Positions 38,601 through 64,000 of a DNA stretch of 64,000 nucleotides are shown here, piece by piece (position 1 is the stretch's first letter; each line of letters begins with the position of its first letter). The stretch spans positions 496,001-560,000 of the forward strand of contig NZ_CP108067.1 of the NCBI RefSeq assembly GCF_036178145.1. Reading direction: 5' to 3'. The DNA comes from Streptomyces sp. NBC_00273 (GTDB lineage Bacteria; Actinomycetota; Actinomycetes; Streptomycetales; Streptomycetaceae). The position numbers and the translations under genes are program-made. The notes under the pieces are model-generated. The model was not told where the DNA came from. It worked only from the letters and a program-made list of their open reading frames with translations, and made no database searches.

Positions 38601-41600
38601 GGCGACGAGGTGCCGTGCGACGAGCCGGCCGAGGGTGCCGGCGGCCCCGGTGACGAGGACGGTGCCTTCGGGGTCGTACGAGGGGGCCTCGGTCGGAGTG
38701 CCGGAGGCGACCCTGGCCAGCCGGGGAGCGTACGCGGCGCCCTCGCGCAGGGCGAGCTGCAGCTCCTGCGCGGCGAGGACGGCGTCGAGCTCGGCCCCGG
38801 ATACCTCGGCGGGCGGTACGTCGGTGTCGACGAGGACGAAGCGGCCCGGGTGCTCGGACTGCGCGGAGCGCACCAGGCCCCAGACGGCCGCGTGAACGGG
38901 GTCGGGTACTCGGTCGCCGGTGCGGACGGCGACCGAGCCCCGGGTCAGGAGGACGAGCCGGCTGTCGGTGAGCCGGTCGTCGGCGAGCCAGCGCCGCAGC
39001 AGGCGGAGCGTGCCGTGCGTGGCCGTGTGGACGGCTTCGGGGGTGAGTTCCGGCGCGGCGGGCAGGCGTACGAGGACGGTGCCCGGGACGGGCGCCCCGG
39101 TGTCGAGGGCCGCATCCAGCGCGTCGGCGGCGGACGGCCCGTCAAGGACCAGCCGCTGCTCGTCGGCCCTGCCCGGGGCATCGGCGGGGGCGGGGAGGGG
39201 CAGCGGGACCCACTCCACCTGGAACAGGGAGTCGTGGGGGCCGCCCACCCCGGTGTCGAGCTGTCCGGCCGACACGGTGCGCAGCGTGAGCGCATCGATG
39301 TCCGCGACGGGCGCTCCGGTGCCGTCGGCGAGCGCGAGCGACACCGTGTCCGGTCCGGCCTTGGACAGCCGGACGCGCAGCGTGGAGGCGCCGACGGCGT
39401 GCAGGGACACCCCGGTCCAGGAGAACGGCAGCCGGCCGCGGCCGGTGTCCTCGACGAGTCCGGCGATGCCGATGGTGTGCAGGGCGGCGTCGAGGAGGGC
39501 GGGGTGCAGCCCGAACAGGGAGGCGTCGGCGCGCTGTTCGTCCGAGATGTCGATCTCCACATAGGCCGCTTCCCCGGTCACCCAGGCGGCGCGGACGCCC
39601 TGGAAGGCGGGGCCGTAGTGGAGTCCGGCCTCCGCGAGCCCGGAGTAGAGCTCCTCGACGGGCAGCGGCGTGGCGCCGGCCGGGGGCCAGGTCTCGGGGG
39701 CGAACGACGGCTGCGGGGCGCCGACGGCGAGGACACCGTCGGCGTGCCGGGTCCACGGCCGTTCGGCCGCGTCGTCGTCGGCTGCGGGCGCGTCACCCGA
39801 CGGCTCAAGGCGGGAGTGCACGCCGAGGGGGCGGCGGCCCGTGGCGTCGGGCGCGCCGACCCACAGCTGGAGCTGGACGCCGCCGTCCTGGGGCAGGACG
39901 AGCGGGGCGTGCAGGGTGAGTTCCTCCAGGAGGTCGCAGCCGACCTGGTCGCCGGCCCGGATGGCCAGCTCCACGAAGGCGCTGCCGGGCAGCACGACCG
40001 AACCCATGACGGTGTGGTCCGCGAGCCAGGCGTGGGTGTCCAGCGAGAGCCGGCCGGTGTAGAGGAAGCCGTCGAGGTCCGCGAGGGCGACGGCGGCGCC
40101 GAGCAGCGGATGGCCGGCGGTTCCCAGACCGGCCGCGGAGACGTCCCCAGGGGGGCGTCCGGCGTCGAGCCAGAAGGGCTCGCGCTGGAAGGCGTACGTG
40201 GGCAGGTCGACGCGCTCCACGCCGGTTCCGGCGTAGTAGGCGGCCCAGTCGACGGCGGTGCCGCGGACGTGCAGGCGGGCGAGGGCGCCGGTCAGGGTAC
40301 CGCTCTCGGGGCGGCCGGAACGCAGTACGGGTACGAAGACGGCCGTGTCGGCGTCGTCGGCCAGGCAGTCCTGGGCGAGGGCCGAGAGGACGGCGTCGGG
40401 GCCGATCTCGACGAAGTGGACGACGTTGCGGGCGGCGAGCGCGCGGATGCCGTCGAGGAAGCGGACGGCGTCGCGGACGTGCCGGACCCAGAAGTCGGCG
40501 GAGCCCATCTCGTCGGTGACGAGGGCGCCGGTCAGGTTGGAGACGATCGGAATGCGGGGGGCCTCGAAGGACAACCCCGCCACGACCTGGCGGAAGGCGT
40601 CGAGCATGCCGTCCATGTGCGGCGAGTGGAACGCGTGGCTGACCGTCAGGCGCTTGGTCTTGCGGTCGGGGAACGCCTCGGCGATCGCCGTCGCGGCGTC
40701 CTCGTCACCGGCGATGACCACCGAGCGCGGGCCGTTGACCGCCGCGATGCTCACCCGCTCGGTGAGCATCGGCAGGACCTCGTCCTCCGCCGCCTCCAGC
40801 GCGATCATGACCCCGCCCGCGGGCAGTTCCTGCATCAGGCGGCCACGGGCCGCGACCAACGTGCACGCATCGTCCAGGGACAGCACCCCGGCGACGTGCG
40901 CGGCCGCGATCTCACCGATCGAGTGACCGGACAGGAAGTCCGGCCGCACACCCCACGACTCCAGCAGCCGGAACAGCGCCACCTCGACCGCGAACAGCGC
41001 CGGCTGCGCGTACTCCGTCCGGTCCAGCACAGCCGCGTCGTCCCCGAACAGGACGTCCTTCAACGGCAGTTCGAGATCCAGCCGCTCGTCCACCGCGTCC
41101 AGCGCGGCCGCGAACACCGGGAAGGCCGCATACAGCTCACGCCCCATGCCCAGGCGCTGGCTGCCCTGCCCGGTGAACAGGAAGGCAGCCTTCCCGCCGA
41201 CCGGGCGGCCGAGGGTGACGCCCGGGGCCGATCCGTCCGGGTCGAGGGCGGCGAGGGATTCCAGTGCGCGGACGAGACCGGGCTCGTCGGCGGCGGTGAG
41301 GACCGCACGGTGCTCGAAGTCGGTGCGCCCGCTCGCGAGCGAGTGCGCGACGTCCCCGGCGCGCAGGCCGGGGTGGGTGGTCAGGTGCGCGTGCAGCTTC
41401 GCGGCCTGGGCGCGCAGGGCGGCCGGTGACTTGGCGGAGAGGTTCCACAGTGGCGGTACGGGGGCCACGGCGGCGGGCGGCTCGGGCGCGACCGCCTGCT
41501 CAGGCGCGGGGGCCGGCTCGGGGGCCTGCTCGACGACGGTGTGGGCGTTGGTGCCGCTGATGCCGAACGAGGAGACGCCCGCGCGGCGGGGCGCGCCGGT

Positions 41601-42902
41601 CTCGGGCCACGGTACGGACTCGGTGAGCAGCCGGACGGCGCCCTCCGACCAGTCGACGTTCGGTGTGGGCTCGTCGACGTGCAGGGTCTTGGGCAGCACG
41701 CCGTGCCGCATCGCCATGACCATCTTGATGATCCCGGCGACGCCGGCGGCGGCCTGGGTGTGCCCGATGTTGGACTTGATCGAGCCGAGCAGCAGCGGCC
41801 GGTCGTCCGGCCGGTCCTGCCCGTACGTGGCCAGGAGCGCCTGCGCCTCGATCGGGTCGCCGAGGGTCGTGCCGGTGCCGTGGGCTTCCACGGCGTCGAT
41901 CTGGGCGGGCGAGAGCCGGGCACCGGCGAGCGCCTCGCGGATGACCCGCTGCTGGGAGGGCCCGTTGGGGGCGGTCAGGCCGCTGCTGGCGCCGTCCTGG
42001 TTGACGGCTGTCCCGCGGATCACGGCGAGGACGGGGTGGCCGTTCTCGCGGGCGACGGAGAGCCGTTCGAGGACGAGCATGCCGGCGCCCTCGCCCCAGC
42101 CGGTGCCGTCGGCGGCGGCGGCGAAGGACTTGCAGCGGCCGTCGCCGGCCAGTCCGCGGTGGCGGCTGAACTCGGTGAAGGTGCCGGGCGTCGACATGAC
42201 GGTGACGCCGCCCGCGAGGGCGAGGGTGCACTCGCCACTGCGCAGGGCCTGGGCGGCGAGGTGGACGGCGACGAGCGAGGAGGAGCACGCGGTGTCGACG
42301 GTGACGGCCGGGCCCTCCAGGCCGAGCGTGTAGGCGATGCGGCCGGAGGCGATGCTGCCGGAGCTGCCGTTGCCGAGGAAGCCCTCGATCTCCTCGGGGA
42401 CGCTGAACAGCCGGGCGGCGTAGTCGTGGTACATCAGGCCCGCGAAGACGCCGGTACGGCTGCCGCGCAGCGTGGCCGGGTCGATGCCGGCGCGTTCGAA
42501 GGCCTCCCAGGAGGTCTCCAGCAGGAGCCGCTGCTGCGGGTCCATGGCGAGGGCCTCGCGCGGGGAGATCCCGAAGAACGCCGGGTCGAAGTGGTGGGCG
42601 TCGTGGAGGAATCCGCCGACCTGCTCGTAGGCCTCGATGCCGCTGTCGGGGTCGGGGTCGAAGAGGACCTCGGCGGGCCATCCCCGGTCGGCGGGGTACG
42701 GCGAGACGGCGTCGGCGCCGTCGGCGACGAGCTCCCACAGCCGTTCGGGGGTGTCGATGCCTCCGGGGTAGCGGCAGCTCATCGCGACGACCGCGATCGG
42801 CTCCTGGTCCCGCTCCTCCACCTCGCGCAGCTTGCGTCGCGCCTCGCGGAGGTCGGCCGTCGCCCGCTTGAGGTAATCGAGGTACTTCTCCTCGTTCACC
42901 AT
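26643..42902 (-). CDS. PKS-3: three-module type I PKS (three malonyl DH-KR modules)
   Basis: 5419-residue synthase, the largest complete protein here. Three repeats of KS-AT-DH-KR-ACP sit between a docking helix ([18 protein letters not shown]) and a C-terminal docking segment (ending [13 protein letters not shown]). Active residues seen: KS Cys206, 1983, 3731; AT Ser661, 2428, 4178 (all GHSIGE plus HAFH, malonyl); DH His963, 2730, 4480, each in a HxxxGxxxxP motif; KR Tyr1561, 3330, 5112 with LDD and an intact FSS; ACP Ser1747, 3499, 5294. All three modules look fully competent, so three consecutive double bonds are expected. With the last two modules of PKS-2 this makes five polyene-type modules in a row. 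ATG start with a GGGGATGG about nine bases upstream. A 12-bp hairpin follows four bases after the TGA stop. Confidence 0.97.
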   Translation of the reverse strand: MVNEEKYLDYLKRATADLREARRKLREVEERDQEPIAVVAMSCRYPGGIDTPERLWELVADGADAVSPYPADRGWPAEVLFDPDPDSGIEAYEQVGGFLHDAHHFDPAFFGISPREALAMDPQQRLLLETSWEAFERAGIDPATLRGSRTGVFAGLMYHDYAARLFSVPEEIEGFLGNGSSGSIASGRIAYTLGLEGPAVTVDTACSSSLVAVHLAAQALRSGECTLALAGGVTVMSTPGTFTEFSRHRGLAGDGRCKSFAAAADGTGWGEGAGMLVLERLSVARENGHPVLAVIRGTAVNQDGASSGLTAPNGPSQQRVIREALAGARLSPAQIDAVEAHGTGTTLGDPIEAQALLATYGQDRPDDRPLLLGSIKSNIGHTQAAAGVAGIIKMVMAMRHGVLPKTLHVDEPTPNVDWSEGAVRLLTESVPWPETGAPRRAGVSSFGISGTNAHTVVEQAPEPAPAPEQAVAPEPPAAVAPVPPLWNLSAKSPAALRAQAAKLHAHLTTHPGLRAGDVAHSLASGRTDFEHRAVLTAADEPGLVRALESLAALDPDGSAPGVTLGRPVGGKAAFLFTGQGSQRLGMGRELYAAFPVFAAALDAVDERLDLELPLKDVLFGDDAAVLDRTEYAQPALFAVEVALFRLLESWGVRPDFLSGHSIGEIAAAHVAGVLSLDDACTLVAARGRLMQELPAGGVMIALEAAEDEVLPMLTERVSIAAVNGPRSVVIAGDEDAATAIAEAFPDRKTKRLTVSHAFHSPHMDGMLDAFRQVVAGLSFEAPRIPIVSNLTGALVTDEMGSADFWVRHVRDAVRFLDGIRALAARNVVHFVEIGPDAVLSALAQDCLADDADTAVFVPVLRSGRPESGTLTGALARLHVRGTAVDWAAYYAGTGVERVDLPTYAFQREPFWLDAGRPPGDVSAAGLGTAGHPLLGAAVALADLDGFLYTGRLSLDTHAWLADHTVMGSVVLPGSAFVELAIRAGDQVGCDLLEELTLHAPLVLPQDGGVQLQLWVGAPDATGRRPLGVHSRLEPSGDAPAADDDAAERPWTRHADGVLAVGAPQPSFAPETWPPAGATPLPVEELYSGLAEAGLHYGPAFQGVRAAWVTGEAAYVEIDISDEQRADASLFGLHPALLDAALHTIGIAGLVEDTGRGRLPFSWTGVSLHAVGASTLRVRLSKAGPDTVSLALADGTGAPVADIDALTLRTVSAGQLDTGVGGPHDSLFQVEWVPLPLPAPADAPGRADEQRLVLDGPSAADALDAALDTGAPVPGTVLVRLPAAPELTPEAVHTATHGTLRLLRRWLADDRLTDSRLVLLTRGSVAVRTGDRVPDPVHAAVWGLVRSAQSEHPGRFVLVDTDVPPAEVSGAELDAVLAAQELQLALREGAAYAPRLARVASGTPTEAPSYDPEGTVLVTGAAGTLGRLVARHLVAERGVRHLLLLSRRGDTAPGAAELTRELNELGADVTWTACDAADREALGAALAAIPAARPLRAVVHTAGVLDDGVIDSLTPERLDAVLRPKADAALHLHDLTRDLGLSAFVLFSSAAGVFGAPGQGNYAAANSFLDALAQHRRARGLPAVSLAWGLWEDADGMAGALDQADLDRMKRGGVHGLTAADGLALLDLADALAAAGSAAGSEAGSDGAGQALLVPMRLTLPSAGAGVAPLLRGLVRTPVRRTAATGTGGGRAGTQQSALERSLLGLDAPGRERLLLDLVRGHVADVLGHGTPDAIEPGHAFNELGFDSLTAVELRNRLGAAVGRRLPATLVFDYPTSLTLARHLSAELGGDRPAGQDAAAGPGSGVTGADDDPIAIVAMSCRYPGGVTTPEELWRLLESGGDAITGFPADRGWDVESLYHPDPDHPGTSYTRHGGFLHDAAGFDPTFFGISPREAVGTDPQQRLLLETTWEAFERAGIDPADVRGSRTGVFAGVMYHDYAALLERSADGADGSLGSGSTGSIASGRVSYTFGLEGPAVTIDTACSSSLVALHMAIQALRTRECDLALAGGVTVMATPGTFVGFSRQRGLSADGRCRAFSADADGTGWGEGVGMLLVERLSDAQRNGHPVLALVRGSAVNQDGASNGLTAPNGPSQQRVIRAALASAGLSAAEVDAVEAHGTGTTLGDPIEAQALLATYGQHRPADQPLLLGSIKSNLGHTQAAAGVAGVIKMVLAMQHGVLPRTLHAEQPSPHVDWTEGAVSLLTAPVPWPETGRPRRAGVSSFGISGTNAHTIVEQPPAEAAPAETEGVSTPTVLALRLSGRSADAVSAQARTLGAHLETHPELALTDLAYSLATTRAGFDHRAVVVARDRTEAVTALAALADGRTVPGLVRGTVAKGGRTAFLFTGQGSQRLGMGRELYEAFPVFAAALDAVCAKLELPLKDVLFGDDAALLDETRFTQPALFAVEVALFRLLESWGVRPDFLSGHSIGEIAAAHVAGVFSLEDACTLVAARGRLMQALPSGGVMIAVQASEDEVLPLLTDRVSIAAVNGPRSVVIAGDEDAATAVVEAFADRKTKRLTVSHAFHSPHMDGMLDAFRQVVAGLSFEAPHIPIVSNLTGALVTDEMGSAEFWVRHVREAVRFLDGIRALEAAGVTTYVELGPDGTLSALAQDCATDATGADFAPTLRADRSEAETVATAFARAHVRGVEADWHAWFAGTGARRVDLPTYPFQRERFWPETGTPLPGDATGLGLAAAGHPLLGAAVSLADADGCVLTGRLSLRTHPWLADHAVMGSVLVPGTAFVELALHAGERVGAPALDELTLQAPLVLSDAGDAVQVQVTVGAPDASGRRAVAVYSRAADTDADSDVDDEPWRRHASGLLVEDVRAATTDLGVWPPTGAVPVPVDDVYELLDASGLRYGPLFRGLRAAWRHDGALFAEIDLTGRAQADADAFGLHPALLDSALHTLALDGALTAGPEADTAEGARLPFAWNGVRLHAAGASAARVRLAPAGHGAVSLELADSAGQPIASVDSLALRAVSPEQIGAARGGRLESLFEVEWTAVPLAPVPAAGQRPWVLLGEGHSGLDAVGVRYVAHEGGLAALSDPALVCVPLPLVADAGDVSGAVHAATGRVLALVQEWLADERFADVRLVFLTRGAVEAVPGEGVSDLVHAAVWGLVRSAQSENPGRIVLADTDGTDASYRALPGVLASGESEVAVRDGAVFVPRLARALVTGESTVEWDADGTVLVTGASGSLGGLFARHLVTEHGVRRLLLVSRRGEAAELSAELAALGAEVSWAACDVADREALATVIKAVPAEHPLTAVVHTAGVLDDGVVGSLTAERLSAVLRPKVDAAWNLHELTQDLGLSAFVLFSSAAGVFGGAGQANYAAGNVFLDALAAERRARGLVATSLAWGLWAEAGGMGGALDAEDVSRLGRGGVNALTAAEGVALFDAATATGQPLLVPVKLDLAALRAQAGSGMLPPLLSGLVRTPARRAAGATTPDASGPAARLIGRTDAEQQLLVLDLVRTQVAAVLGYAGPEAVEADRSFRELGFDSLTAVELRNLIGAATGLRLPATLVFDYPTSTVLADHLRAELLGAVPAAPSAPVAVAVRDDEPIAIVGLGCRYPGGVESPEALWRLVLEGRDVISGFPDDRGWDVDGLFDTDAGREGTSYAREGGFLSDASAFDPAFFGISPREAVAMDPQQRLLLETSWEAFERAGIDPRTLRGSRTGVFAGVMYHDYASRLAALPEGVEGFLGTGNAASVISGRLSYTFGLEGPAVTVDTACSSSLVALHLAVQALRSGECSLALAGGVTVMATPAAFVEFSRQRGLAADGRCKAFSADADGTGWSEGAGVLLVERLSDARRNGHPVLAVVRGTAINQDGASNGLTAPNGPSQQRVIRQALSNAGLSAAEVDAVEAHGTGTTLGDPIEAQALLATYGQDRPADRPLLLGSIKSNMGHTQAAAGVAGIIKMVMAMRHGMLPKTLYVDQPTPHVDWAAGAVTLLESATDWPETGRPRRAAVSSFGFSGTNAHAVIEQAPGPAEPEARPEPARVPGSLPWLLSAKDPQALREQAARLAAHVAEHPGLSPVDVGYALATSRTALDRRAAVVAEDREGFLAGLAALADGDWTAGLLEGSPTAGKLAFLFTGQGSQRLGTGRELYAAHPVFAAALDAVDERLDLELPLKDVLFGTDAALLDRTEYTQPALFAVEVALFRLLESWGLRPDFLSGHSIGEIAAAHVAGVLSLDDACVLVAARGRLMQALPAGGVMIAVQASEDEVLPLLTDRVSIAAVNGPQSVVVAGDEDAAAAIAEAFPDRKTKRLAVSHAFHSPHMDGMLDAFRQVVEGLTYGAPRIPVVSNLTGALVTDEMASAEFWVRHVREAVRFLDGIRALEAAGATTYVELGPEGVLSALAQDCLTRDGAAFLPVLRADRPEEATLGAALAQAHLRGIAVDWDAYYTGTGARRADLPTYAFQRQRYWLEAPAHALTGDVASAGLGPTAHPLLGAAVDLPDSDGFLFTGRLSLRTHPWLADHRVAGTVLLPGAALVELAVRAGDHAGCGRLDELTLEAPLVLTETGGTQLRLAVAEPDARGRRAFQVYSRPEQITPDEPWTRHAEGVLAPDAPDDPDATDPRYTGVQALGEWPPAGAVACPVDDLYPGFDAIGLGYGPAFRNLRRAHRLGDEVFAEVALDEDRLPEAAPYGLHPALLDAALHAVGLGEFFPEGPQGARLPFSWDGVRLHAAGAAALRVRMAPAGRDAVKLTLWDGTGAPVLTVDSLVLRPFAADGIAAAGSGTGPVREALFQVDWTALALPELPPGSGDDRVALLGADPLGTGAGLERAGFLEDPHGSAYPDLNALGEAFDMAEALGEPAPETVLLSLASDLTAPAPAPAAHAATAHALDLVQGWLADERFAASRLVVVTRGAIAADPDEDVTDLAHAAVWGLVRSAQAEHPGRFVLVDLDGEDPSYGALPAALATDETQLALRGGTVRAPRLARAALTASAAPSEDATRTVGPGGTVLITGATGSLGGLLARHLVAEHGVRHLLLTSRRGAAADGAPELADELTASGAQVTWAACDAADRDALAAVLKAIPAQHPLTAVVHTAGVLDDGTVTSLTPERIAKVLRPKADAAWNLHELTRDLDLAAFVLFSSAAGVFGNAGQANYAAGNTFLDALAQHRRAQGLAGLSLAWGLWDDEAGMAATLDEQDRRRLDRGSMNALSAGDGLALFDAAVRAGTAAAADAGEPGAASLLVPARIDLAALQAQVGDTVAPLLRGLLRTPVRRRTSGGAPADAPGTLAERLAQLPPAERDRVLLDTVCTHVAQVLGHNGAAAIEPGSAFKELGFDSLTAVELRNRLGAATGLRLPATLIFDYPTPEQLSGYLRSALPLGADGPTVFGELDRLETALGAVDATEADTVTRSRITMRLQALMAKWNAGQDTGRHTGADEDTDDDLDAVTDDELFDLLDDELGA
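26915..32245 (-). other. Module 7: KS-AT(malonyl)-DH-KR-ACP
   Basis: Last module of PKS-3. KS entry reads [13 protein letters not shown] rather than the usual AMSCR. AT has RTEYTQ, GHSIGE and HAFH. DH has [14 protein letters not shown] (His4480), YGPAF and [13 protein letters not shown] has [17 protein letters not shown] and ANYAAGN (Tyr5112). Fifth consecutive double-bond module in gene order. Confidence 0.91.
32295..37485 (-). other. Module 6: KS-AT(malonyl)-DH-KR-ACP
   Basis: Second module of PKS-3. DH has [14 protein letters not shown] (His2730), YGPLF and [13 protein letters not shown] has [17 protein letters not shown] and ANYAAGN (Tyr3330). AT is malonyl type with ETRFTQ and GHSIGE. 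Its KR is very close at DNA level to that of module 12 and shares its G/T-ending codon style. Confidence 0.91.
37555..42803 (-). other. Module 5: KS-AT(malonyl)-DH-KR-ACP
   Basis: First module of PKS-3. DH has [14 protein letters not shown] (His963), YGPAF and [13 protein letters not shown] has [17 protein letters not shown] and GNYAAAN (Tyr1561). AT has RTEYAQ, GHSIGE and HAFH. All catalytic residues looked for are present, so an E double bond is expected. Confidence 0.91.
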
Positions 42903-42960
42903 TGTTTACGCCATCCCCGTCGTCGAAGTGGTCAAGGTCGTCTCGGTCGTCCGGGTCATC

Positions 42961-58632
<15,672 letters not shown>

Positions 58633-58767
58633 TTAACGCAACCACCCATTTGCAGCAGACGGCATCAGAAAACTGAGTGCAGAGCCGAGAATGACATCGG
58701 AAATGCGGCCGCTTCACTTTGTCGAGGGAAGCGACTGCTCGGTGGCAGGCTATTTCCGGTTCAATCT

Positions 58768-58803
58768 CCCCTACAACCCCTAACTGCCCCCTACGCACCC
58801 CTG
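58768..58803 (+). repeat. Four phased CCCCTA-type direct repeats
   Basis: CCCCTA at 58768-58773, 58777-58782 and 58788-58793, and CCCCTG at 58798-58803. Starts are 9, 11 and 10 bases apart, about one helical turn, so all copies would lie on one face of the DNA. An inverted copy TAGGGG lies at 58818-58823. This is the layout of a multi-subunit regulator site; the regulator is unknown. Confidence 0.6.
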
Positions 58804-58830
58804 GGTGGAGGAGTACATAGGGGGCAGTTA
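58781..58830. promoter_or_regulatory. 13-bp perfect inverted repeat (operator or terminator stem)
   Basis: Left arm TAACTGCCCCCTA at 58781-58793 and right arm TAGGGGGCAGTTA at 58818-58830, perfectly complementary, with a 24-base loop that could itself pair CACC with GGTG. It overlaps the CCCCTA repeats. Read in the minus-strand transcript it starts about 55 bases after the PKS-1 stop and could act as a terminator, but it has no U-run; an operator is equally possible. Confidence 0.5.
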
Positions 58831-58885
58831 ACCCCCGGTCAATTAATCAGGGGACGGGCCATCTTCACCAATAATCGGCAAGCCG

Positions 58886-61800
58886 TCAATAACGTCCGAG
58901 GCCCTCGTTGATGAACGCGAAAAGCTCCTCGTCGCTGGCGTCCTGGAGCTGCTCCGCCTCGTCGCGGGCGGCGTCCGGTGCGCCGGCCGCGCCGTCGGAG
59001 CCGATGCCGGTTGCGGGGCCGTCCGCGGCGGTCGTGCCGGAGAGCCGCCCGGCCGGGTCGTCACTGTCGTTCCACTTGGCCAGCAGCGATTGGAGCCGCA
59101 TCGTCACCCGGGCCCGTACGACGTTGTCGGCGGTGCCGCGTTCGAGTACGGCCTCCAGCTTGTCGAGCTCCAACAGCAGCGGGGCCCCTCCCGCCACGGC
59201 GTCGGGCACGATCCCGGCGCGCAGGAATGCGGCGACGGCGGCGGGGGTGGGGTGGTCGAAGACCAGGCTGGCCGGCAGCTTCAGGCCGCTCACCGCGCCC
59301 AGGCGGTTGCGCAGCTCGACGGAGGTGAGGGAGTCGAAGCCCAGCTCCTTGAAGGCCCGGCCGGCCTCGACGGCCGTGAGGTCGGCGTGCCCGAGGACGG
59401 CTGCCACGGCCGTACGGACCAGGTCGAGCAGCAGGCGCTCCTGCTCGACGTCGGGCAGCCCGGCGAGCTGCGTGCTGAGCGGCACTCCCCCGGCCAGGTC
59501 CTCTGTGGACTCCCGTTCCGCGCTCTCGATGACCAGCCGGGCCTCGGGGAGCTCCAGGAGCAGCGGCCGCGGCCGGTCGGCGGTGAAGGCGAGCGTGAAC
59601 CGCTTCCAGTCCATGTCGACCAGGGTCAGCGTGGTCTCGTCGCGGTCCAGGGCGTGCCGCAGCGATGCCAGCGTCCGCTCGGGCGCCATCGAGATGATGC
59701 CGTGGCGGCGCATCCGATCGCCCGCCGCGCTGTCGTCCCCGGCCGCGCTGCCCCAGGGGCCCCAGGCGAGGGAGGTGGCGGGCAGCCCGGCGGCGCGCCG
59801 GTACTCGGCGAAGGCGTCGAGGAACGCGTTGCCGGGTGCCTGGTTGCCCTGGCCGGGGGCGCCGAAGGTGGCGGCGAAGGAGGAGAAGAGGACGAACGCG
59901 GACAGGTCGAGGTCGCGGGTCAGCTCGTGCAGGTGCCGCGTCGCGTCCACCTTGACCCGCAGCACGGCGGCCACCTGCTCGGGCTCGAGCGTCTCGATGA
60001 CCCCGTCGTCGACGACCGCCGCGGCGTGGATCACCGCGGTGAGCGGCTGGTCGGCGGGGACGGAGGCGAGGAGGTCGGCGAGGGCGTCGCGGTCGCTGAC
60101 GTCGCAGGCGGCGAGCGTGACCCGGGCGCCGAGGGCCGTCAGTTCGTCGCGCAGCCCGTCCGCGCCGGGCGCGTCGGCCCCGCGACGGCTGGCGAGCAGC
60201 AGGTGCTCGGCGCCGTTCTCGGCCAGCCAGCGCGCCACCTGCGCGCCGACGACGCCCGTACCACCTGTGACCAGCGTCGTCCCGGCCGGACGCCACTCAC
60301 GCACCGCCGGGGTCTCGGCCAGCCGGGCCCGCACGAGACGTCGTACGAGGAGCCCCGAGGCCCGCAGGGCCACCTGGTCCTCGGCGGCATCCCCGGCGAG
60401 GACGCCGGCCAGCCGGTCGAGGGTCCGGTCGTCCACGTCGTGTTCGGTGCCGGGCAGGTCGATCAGGCCGCCCCAACGGCCCCCCTGCTCCATGGAGGCG
60501 ACGCGGCCGAGGCCCCAGATGAGCGCCTGGTCCGGGTCCGCGATCCGGTCGGTCCGCCCGGCGGCGACCGCGCCCCGGGTGACGCACCACAGCGGCGCGG
60601 CCACCTCGGCGTCGCCGAGGGCCTGGGAGAGCGCGAGCCCGGCGGCAAAGGCGCCGTCGTCGCCGAGGGCGAGGAGGGACAGCACCCCGGCGGGGGCGGG
60701 AACCCCGTCCGTGACGGCCTTCAGGGCAGCGGTCAGCGCGTCCCGGCCGGCCGCATCGGCGGCCACGGTGACGGTACGGACCTCCGCGCCACGGTCGGCG
60801 AGCGTACGAAGGACAGCGGCGGCCGTGTCACCCGCCCCGGCCTCGGGCACGACCACGAGCCAGGACCCCGAGAGCGGGGGCTTGGACGCGACATCGGCCT
60901 GCGGCTTCCACGTGACCCGGTAGCGCCAGCCGTCGACCGTGGACTGCTCACGGCTCTGCCTCCGCCAGGAGGACAGGCCGGGCAGGACCGTGCCCAGCGA
61001 ATGGATGGCGTCGGGGGTGTCGAAAGCCAGGGCCTCGGCCAGGGCCGTGACGTCCTCACGTTCGACGGCGTCCCAGAAGCGGGCGTCGATCACGCTCCCG
61101 CCGGTCAGCTCACCGGCTTCGACCGGTGCCGCCTCGGGCCAGAACCGCTGCGCCTGGAAAGCGTAGGTGGGGAGGTCCACGCGCTGAGCGCCGGTGCCCG
61201 CGAAGACGGCGTCCCAGTCCACGGCCACGCCACGGACATAGGCCTCGCCGAGGGAGAGCCAGAAACGCTCCAGGCCGCCTTCGTTGCGCCGCAGGGAGCC
61301 CAGGATCGCAGCTTCGCGGCCGGCGTCCTCGACAGTCTCCTGCATGCCGACCGTCAACACCGGATGCGGACTCGACTCGATAAACACACCGAAACCCTGC
61401 TCGAGGAGGGTGCGGGTGGCCTGCTCCAGCTCGACGGTCTGACGCAGGTTGCGGAACCAGTAACCGGCATCCAGCTCGGTACCGCTGACCCACTCCCCGG
61501 TGACCGTGGAGAGGAACGGAACCTCCGCGGCCTGCGGGACGATCGGGGCGAGGAGAGTGTCGAGCTCCTCGCGGAGGAGCTCCACCTGGGCGGAGTGGGA
61601 GGCGTAGTCCACGGCGATCCGCTTGGCACGAACACCATCCGCCTCACAAGAGGCCAGAAGCTCGTCCAGGGCCTGGACCTCACCGGAAACCACGACCGAG
61701 GAGGGGCCGTTGACGGCAGCGACGGAGATCCGCTCCTCACCCCACGGCGCGATCCGCTCACGCACCTCCTTCGCCGGCAGCGGAACGGACACCATGCCGC

Positions 61801-63865
61801 CCAGACCCGCCAGCACACGGCCGATCGCCTGACTCCGCAGAGCCACCACACGCGCCGCATCCTCCAGAGACAGGATCCCGGCCACACACGCCGCCGCGAT
61901 CTCACCCTGCGAATGCCCGATCACCGCACCCGGACGCACACCCGCCGCACGCCACACCTCCGCCAACGACACCATCACCGCGAACAGCGCCGGCTGCACC
62001 ACATCCACCCGATCAAGGGAAGGCGCACCCTCGACACCACGCAGAACGTCGGTCAACGACCAGTCGGTGAAAGGCTCCAGCGCCTTCGCACACTCCCCCA
62101 CCCGCGCGGCGAACACGGGTGAGGCATCAAGCAACCCCGCCGCCATGCCCAGCCACTGCGAGCCCTGTCCGGGGAACACGAACGCCGTCTTGCCACCGAC
62201 CACCGACCCCGACACCACACCAGCCGCCAGCGAACCCGACGCCACCGCCGCCACACCAGCCGCGTGATCACCCAGCACCACCGCCCGGTGATCCAACCCC
62301 GCACGCGTCGACGCCAACGACCAACCCACATCCACCGGATCCACACCCGGCACACCCGCCAGCCAACCAGCGAGCCGCTCCGCCTGCCCCCGCAACGCCC
62401 CCGCACTCTTACCCGACAGCACCCACGGCACCACCGGCATCCCAGAGCCCGCAACCGGCCCAGCCGCATCCGCGACCGCCTCCGGCGCCTGCTCCACGAT
62501 CACATGCGCGTTCGTCCCACTGAACCCGAACGACGACACACCCGCACGACGCGGGTGCGTCGTCTCGGGCCATGCCGTCTGCTCCGTGAGCAGCGCGACC
62601 GTGCCGGACTCCCAGTCCACGTGGGGCGACGGCTCGTCGATGTGGAGGCTCTGCGGGAGCACCCCGTGCCGCATGGCCAGCACCATCTTGATCACACCGG
62701 CCACGCCGGCCGCAGCCTGCGTGTGACCGATGTTCGACTTCACCGACCCCAGCAGCAGCGGCTGCTCCGCCGGGCGGTCCTGCCCGTAGGTGGCCAGCAG
62801 CGCCTGCGCCTCGATCGGGTCGCCCAGCGACGTGCCCGTGCCGTGGGCCTCCACCACGTCCACCTGATCGGCGGACAGCCGGGCGTTGGCCAGGGCCTGG
62901 CGGATCACGCGCTGCTGGGAGGGGCCGTTCGGCGCGGTCAGGCCGTTGCTCGCACCGTCCTGGTTGATCGCGGAGCCCCGGACCACGGCCAGCACCGGAC
63001 GCCCGTTCTTGCGCGCGTCGGAGAGCCGCTCCAGCAGCAGGACGCCCACGCCCTCGGCCGGGCCGAAGCCGTCGGCTCCCGCCGCGAACGCCTTGCAGCG
63101 GCCGTCCGAGGACAGTCCGCGCTGCTTGCTGAACTCCACGAAGAGCCCGGGGGTGGACATCACGTGCACGCCGCCCGCGACGGCCAGCGAGCATTCCCCG
63201 GCCCGCAGCGCCTGCACCGCGAGGTGGAGGGCGACGAGCGAGGCCGAGCAGGCGGTGTCGACGGTGACGGCGGGGCCTTCGAGGCCGAAGGTGTAGGAGA
63301 GCCGCCCGGACAGCACGCTGGAGGCGTTGCCGGTGCCGAGGTGGCCGGCGTAGTCCTCGGCCGCCTCCAGGAGCGGGGTGAGGTAGTCCGAGCCGTTCAT
63401 GCCGACGAACACGCCGCACTGGCTGCCGCGCAACAGGTTCGGGTCGATGCCGGCCCGCTCGAACGCCTCCCAGGAGGTCTCCAGCAGCAGCCGCTGCTGC
63501 GGGTCCATAGCCATGGCCTCGCGCGGGGAGATCCCGAAGAAGTGGGCGTCGAACGCGGAGGCGGCGCTGAGGAACCCGCCCTCGCGGGTGGTCGAGGTGC
63601 CCTGGTCGTCGGGGTCGTCGGAGAAGAGGTGGTCCAGGTCCCAGCCGCGGTCCGTGGGGAATTCGGTGAGGGCGTCGCCGCCGGTGGCCAGCAGGTCCCA
63701 CAGTTCTTCGGGGGAGCTCACGCCTCCGGGGAAACGGCAACTCATGGCCGTGATGGCGATGGGCTCGTGTGCCTGGCTCTCGATGTCCCGAAGACGTCCG
63801 TACGCCTCATCGAGATCCGTCGTGACCTTCTTGAGGTATTCGCGGAGCTTTGCTTCGTTCGCCAC
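58886..63865 (-). CDS. PKS-1: single-module type I PKS (KS-AT-KR0-ACP, methylmalonyl)
   Basis: 1659-residue cytosolic modular synthase that adds one methylmalonyl unit to a chain received from an upstream protein. Order: N-terminal docking helix (residues 1-32, [13 protein letters not shown]...), KS (about 34-460, Cys206 in DTACSAS), AT (about 560-910, Ser652 in GHSQGE, YASH at 754-757), KR (about 980-1430), ACP (Ser1512 in GFDSL) and a C-terminal docking segment to 1659 ending [15 protein letters not shown]. The KR lacks its catalytic Tyr (Gln1342), so the beta-keto group should survive. Start is GTG with AGGTGA seven bases upstream; KS Cys at residue 206 matches PKS-2, PKS-3 and PKS-4. No loading domain, so this is not the first protein of the line. 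The last gene base before the 253-base gap suggests it is transcribed separately from, or only loosely coupled to, PKS-2; this is inference. Confidence 0.96.
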   Translation of the reverse strand: MANEAKLREYLKKVTTDLDEAYGRLRDIESQAHEPIAITAMSCRFPGGVSSPEELWDLLATGGDALTEFPTDRGWDLDHLFSDDPDDQGTSTTREGGFLSAASAFDAHFFGISPREAMAMDPQQRLLLETSWEAFERAGIDPNLLRGSQCGVFVGMNGSDYLTPLLEAAEDYAGHLGTGNASSVLSGRLSYTFGLEGPAVTVDTACSASLVALHLAVQALRAGECSLAVAGGVHVMSTPGLFVEFSKQRGLSSDGRCKAFAAGADGFGPAEGVGVLLLERLSDARKNGRPVLAVVRGSAINQDGASNGLTAPNGPSQQRVIRQALANARLSADQVDVVEAHGTGTSLGDPIEAQALLATYGQDRPAEQPLLLGSVKSNIGHTQAAAGVAGVIKMVLAMRHGVLPQSLHIDEPSPHVDWESGTVALLTEQTAWPETTHPRRAGVSSFGFSGTNAHVIVEQAPEAVADAAGPVAGSGMPVVPWVLSGKSAGALRGQAERLAGWLAGVPGVDPVDVGWSLASTRAGLDHRAVVLGDHAAGVAAVASGSLAAGVVSGSVVGGKTAFVFPGQGSQWLGMAAGLLDASPVFAARVGECAKALEPFTDWSLTDVLRGVEGAPSLDRVDVVQPALFAVMVSLAEVWRAAGVRPGAVIGHSQGEIAAACVAGILSLEDAARVVALRSQAIGRVLAGLGGMVSVPLPAKEVRERIAPWGEERISVAAVNGPSSVVVSGEVQALDELLASCEADGVRAKRIAVDYASHSAQVELLREELDTLLAPIVPQAAEVPFLSTVTGEWVSGTELDAGYWFRNLRQTVELEQATRTLLEQGFGVFIESSPHPVLTVGMQETVEDAGREAAILGSLRRNEGGLERFWLSLGEAYVRGVAVDWDAVFAGTGAQRVDLPTYAFQAQRFWPEAAPVEAGELTGGSVIDARFWDAVEREDVTALAEALAFDTPDAIHSLGTVLPGLSSWRRQSREQSTVDGWRYRVTWKPQADVASKPPLSGSWLVVVPEAGAGDTAAAVLRTLADRGAEVRTVTVAADAAGRDALTAALKAVTDGVPAPAGVLSLLALGDDGAFAAGLALSQALGDAEVAAPLWCVTRGAVAAGRTDRIADPDQALIWGLGRVASMEQGGRWGGLIDLPGTEHDVDDRTLDRLAGVLAGDAAEDQVALRASGLLVRRLVRARLAETPAVREWRPAGTTLVTGGTGVVGAQVARWLAENGAEHLLLASRRGADAPGADGLRDELTALGARVTLAACDVSDRDALADLLASVPADQPLTAVIHAAAVVDDGVIETLEPEQVAAVLRVKVDATRHLHELTRDLDLSAFVLFSSFAATFGAPGQGNQAPGNAFLDAFAEYRRAAGLPATSLAWGPWGSAAGDDSAAGDRMRRHGIISMAPERTLASLRHALDRDETTLTLVDMDWKRFTLAFTADRPRPLLLELPEARLVIESAERESTEDLAGGVPLSTQLAGLPDVEQERLLLDLVRTAVAAVLGHADLTAVEAGRAFKELGFDSLTSVELRNRLGAVSGLKLPASLVFDHPTPAAVAAFLRAGIVPDAVAGGAPLLLELDKLEAVLERGTADNVVRARVTMRLQSLLAKWNDSDDPAGRLSGTTAADGPATGIGSDGAAGAPDAARDEAEQLQDASDEELFAFINEGLGRY
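59220..63766 (-). other. Module 1: KS-AT(methylmalonyl)-KR(inactive)-ACP
   Basis: Module of PKS-1. KS carries DTACSAS, HGTGTS and KSNIGH. AT shows [21 protein letters not shown] and YASH, the methylmalonyl pattern. The KR keeps its overall fold and SSFA motif, but three canonical elements differ: the active-site stretch reads GQGNQAPGN instead of GNYAPGN (Gln1342, codon CAG at 59840-59842), the cofactor loop reads TGGTGVVG instead of TGGTGALG, and LDD reads VDD. Expected product at this step is an alpha-methyl beta-ketone; retained epimerase activity is possible, as known for some KR0 domains. Confidence 0.9.
61071..62545 (-). repeat. Methylmalonyl AT repeat, copy in module 1
   Basis: This block is a near copy of parts of modules 8 and 9. 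By eye, 61861-62104 is identical to 24545-24788 in module 8, while 61071-61800 follows 19061-19790 in module 9 with only scattered differences. The junction of the two best matches makes this AT look like a recombinant of the other two. Confidence 0.75.
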
Positions 63866-63872
63866 TGGCGCT

Positions 63873-63878
63873 TCACCT
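63873..63878 (-). promoter_or_regulatory. Ribosome binding site of PKS-1
   Basis: AGGTGA seven bases before the GTG start codon at 63865. It supports that GTG as the true start. Confidence 0.65.
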
Positions 63879-63914
63879 ATTCGCGTGATCGAGACCGTGG
63901 AGGACTCAAGAGAA

Positions 63915-63954
63915 TTCAGGGGAGTTCAGGGGAGTTCAGGGGAGTCAGGGGAAC
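63915..63954. repeat. 10-bp tandem repeats TTCAGGGGAG upstream of PKS-1
   Basis: TTCAGGGGAG at 63915-63924, 63925-63934 and 63935-63944, followed by a shortened TCAGGGGAAC. They lie 50 to 90 bases upstream of the PKS-1 GTG. On the minus strand they read as CCCCTGAA repeats ten bases apart, resembling the CCCCTA repeats before PKS-2 but in the other orientation relative to the downstream gene. Confidence 0.6.
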
Positions 63955-64000
63955 CCGAGGATATTTGAGGAAATTCGGGAAGCCGGTGGCCGTACCGCCG

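Larger units (their letters stand above)
58633..58885 (-). promoter_or_regulatory. Intergenic region between PKS-1 and PKS-2, likely PKS-2 promoter/leader
   Basis: The longest gap between genes here and visibly richer in A/T than the coding DNA. It contains a block of phased CCCCTA repeats and a 13-bp inverted repeat about 135 to 200 bases upstream of the PKS-2 start. I could not pick a convincing -35/-10 pair on the minus strand. The size and repeat content suggest a separate promoter for PKS-2 and the genes after it. Confidence 0.55.
63866..64000 (-). promoter_or_regulatory. Leader region of PKS-1
   Basis: 135 bases with no gene, more A/T-rich than coding DNA, holding the 10-bp repeats and the PKS-1 ribosome site. 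I see no clear -35/-10 pair. It either contains the PKS-1 promoter or is the gap after a gene outside the window. Confidence 0.4.

Noticed and set aside
42903..42960. Possible regulatory element in the gap between PKS-2 and PKS-3
   Set aside because: 58 bases with GTCGTC-like runs and no palindrome or promoter-like pair; consistent with a simple operon junction.

Overview
The window is the interior of a very large type I modular polyketide synthase (PKS) locus. The very high G+C content, the strong G/C bias at third codon positions and the protein families point to Streptomyces or a close actinomycete. All real coding sequence lies on the minus strand, so transcription runs from position 64000 toward position 1. 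Five consecutive megasynthase genes fill about 99 percent of the window. I call them PKS-1 to PKS-5 in transcription order. I do not recognise the pathway and assign no gene symbols.

Layout from right to left: a 135-base leader with 10-bp direct repeats; PKS-1 (one module: KS-AT-KR-ACP); a 253-base intergenic region with phased CCCCTA repeats and a 13-bp inverted repeat; PKS-2 (three modules); PKS-3 (three modules); a strong GC hairpin; PKS-4 (two modules); and PKS-5 (three modules seen, cut by the left edge inside its third ACP). Every protein starts with a coiled-coil docking helix. PKS-1 to PKS-4 end with a C-terminal docking segment. There is no loading module and no thioesterase, so the assembly line continues beyond both edges.

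Motif reading gives 12 modules. M1: methylmalonyl, KR inactive (active-site Tyr is Gln). M2: malonyl, KR. M3 to M7: malonyl, DH-KR, five in a row. M8: methylmalonyl, KR. M9: methylmalonyl, KR with Gly at the catalytic Ser position. M10: malonyl, DH-KR with Ala at the catalytic Ser position. M11: malonyl, DH-ER-KR (fully reducing). M12: malonyl, DH-KR. If the proteins act in gene order, the segment made would be: alpha-methyl ketone, hydroxyl, conjugated pentaene, two methyl/hydroxyl units, an ene or unreduced unit, a saturated unit, an ene. PKS-4 followed by PKS-5 also resembles the early part of polyene macrolide lines such as nystatin (two methylmalonyl KR modules, then DH-KR and an ER module), so the biosynthetic order may differ from gene order. 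Either way the product is probably a polyene-type polyketide; its identity cannot be read from this window.

The genes are strongly mosaic. The three methylmalonyl AT regions are near copies of each other, one stretch reading identical over 244 bases. Several malonyl AT and KR blocks are also shared between modules, some with G/T-ending codon use unlike their surroundings. No RNA genes, insertion sequences, CRISPR arrays or non-PKS genes were found.
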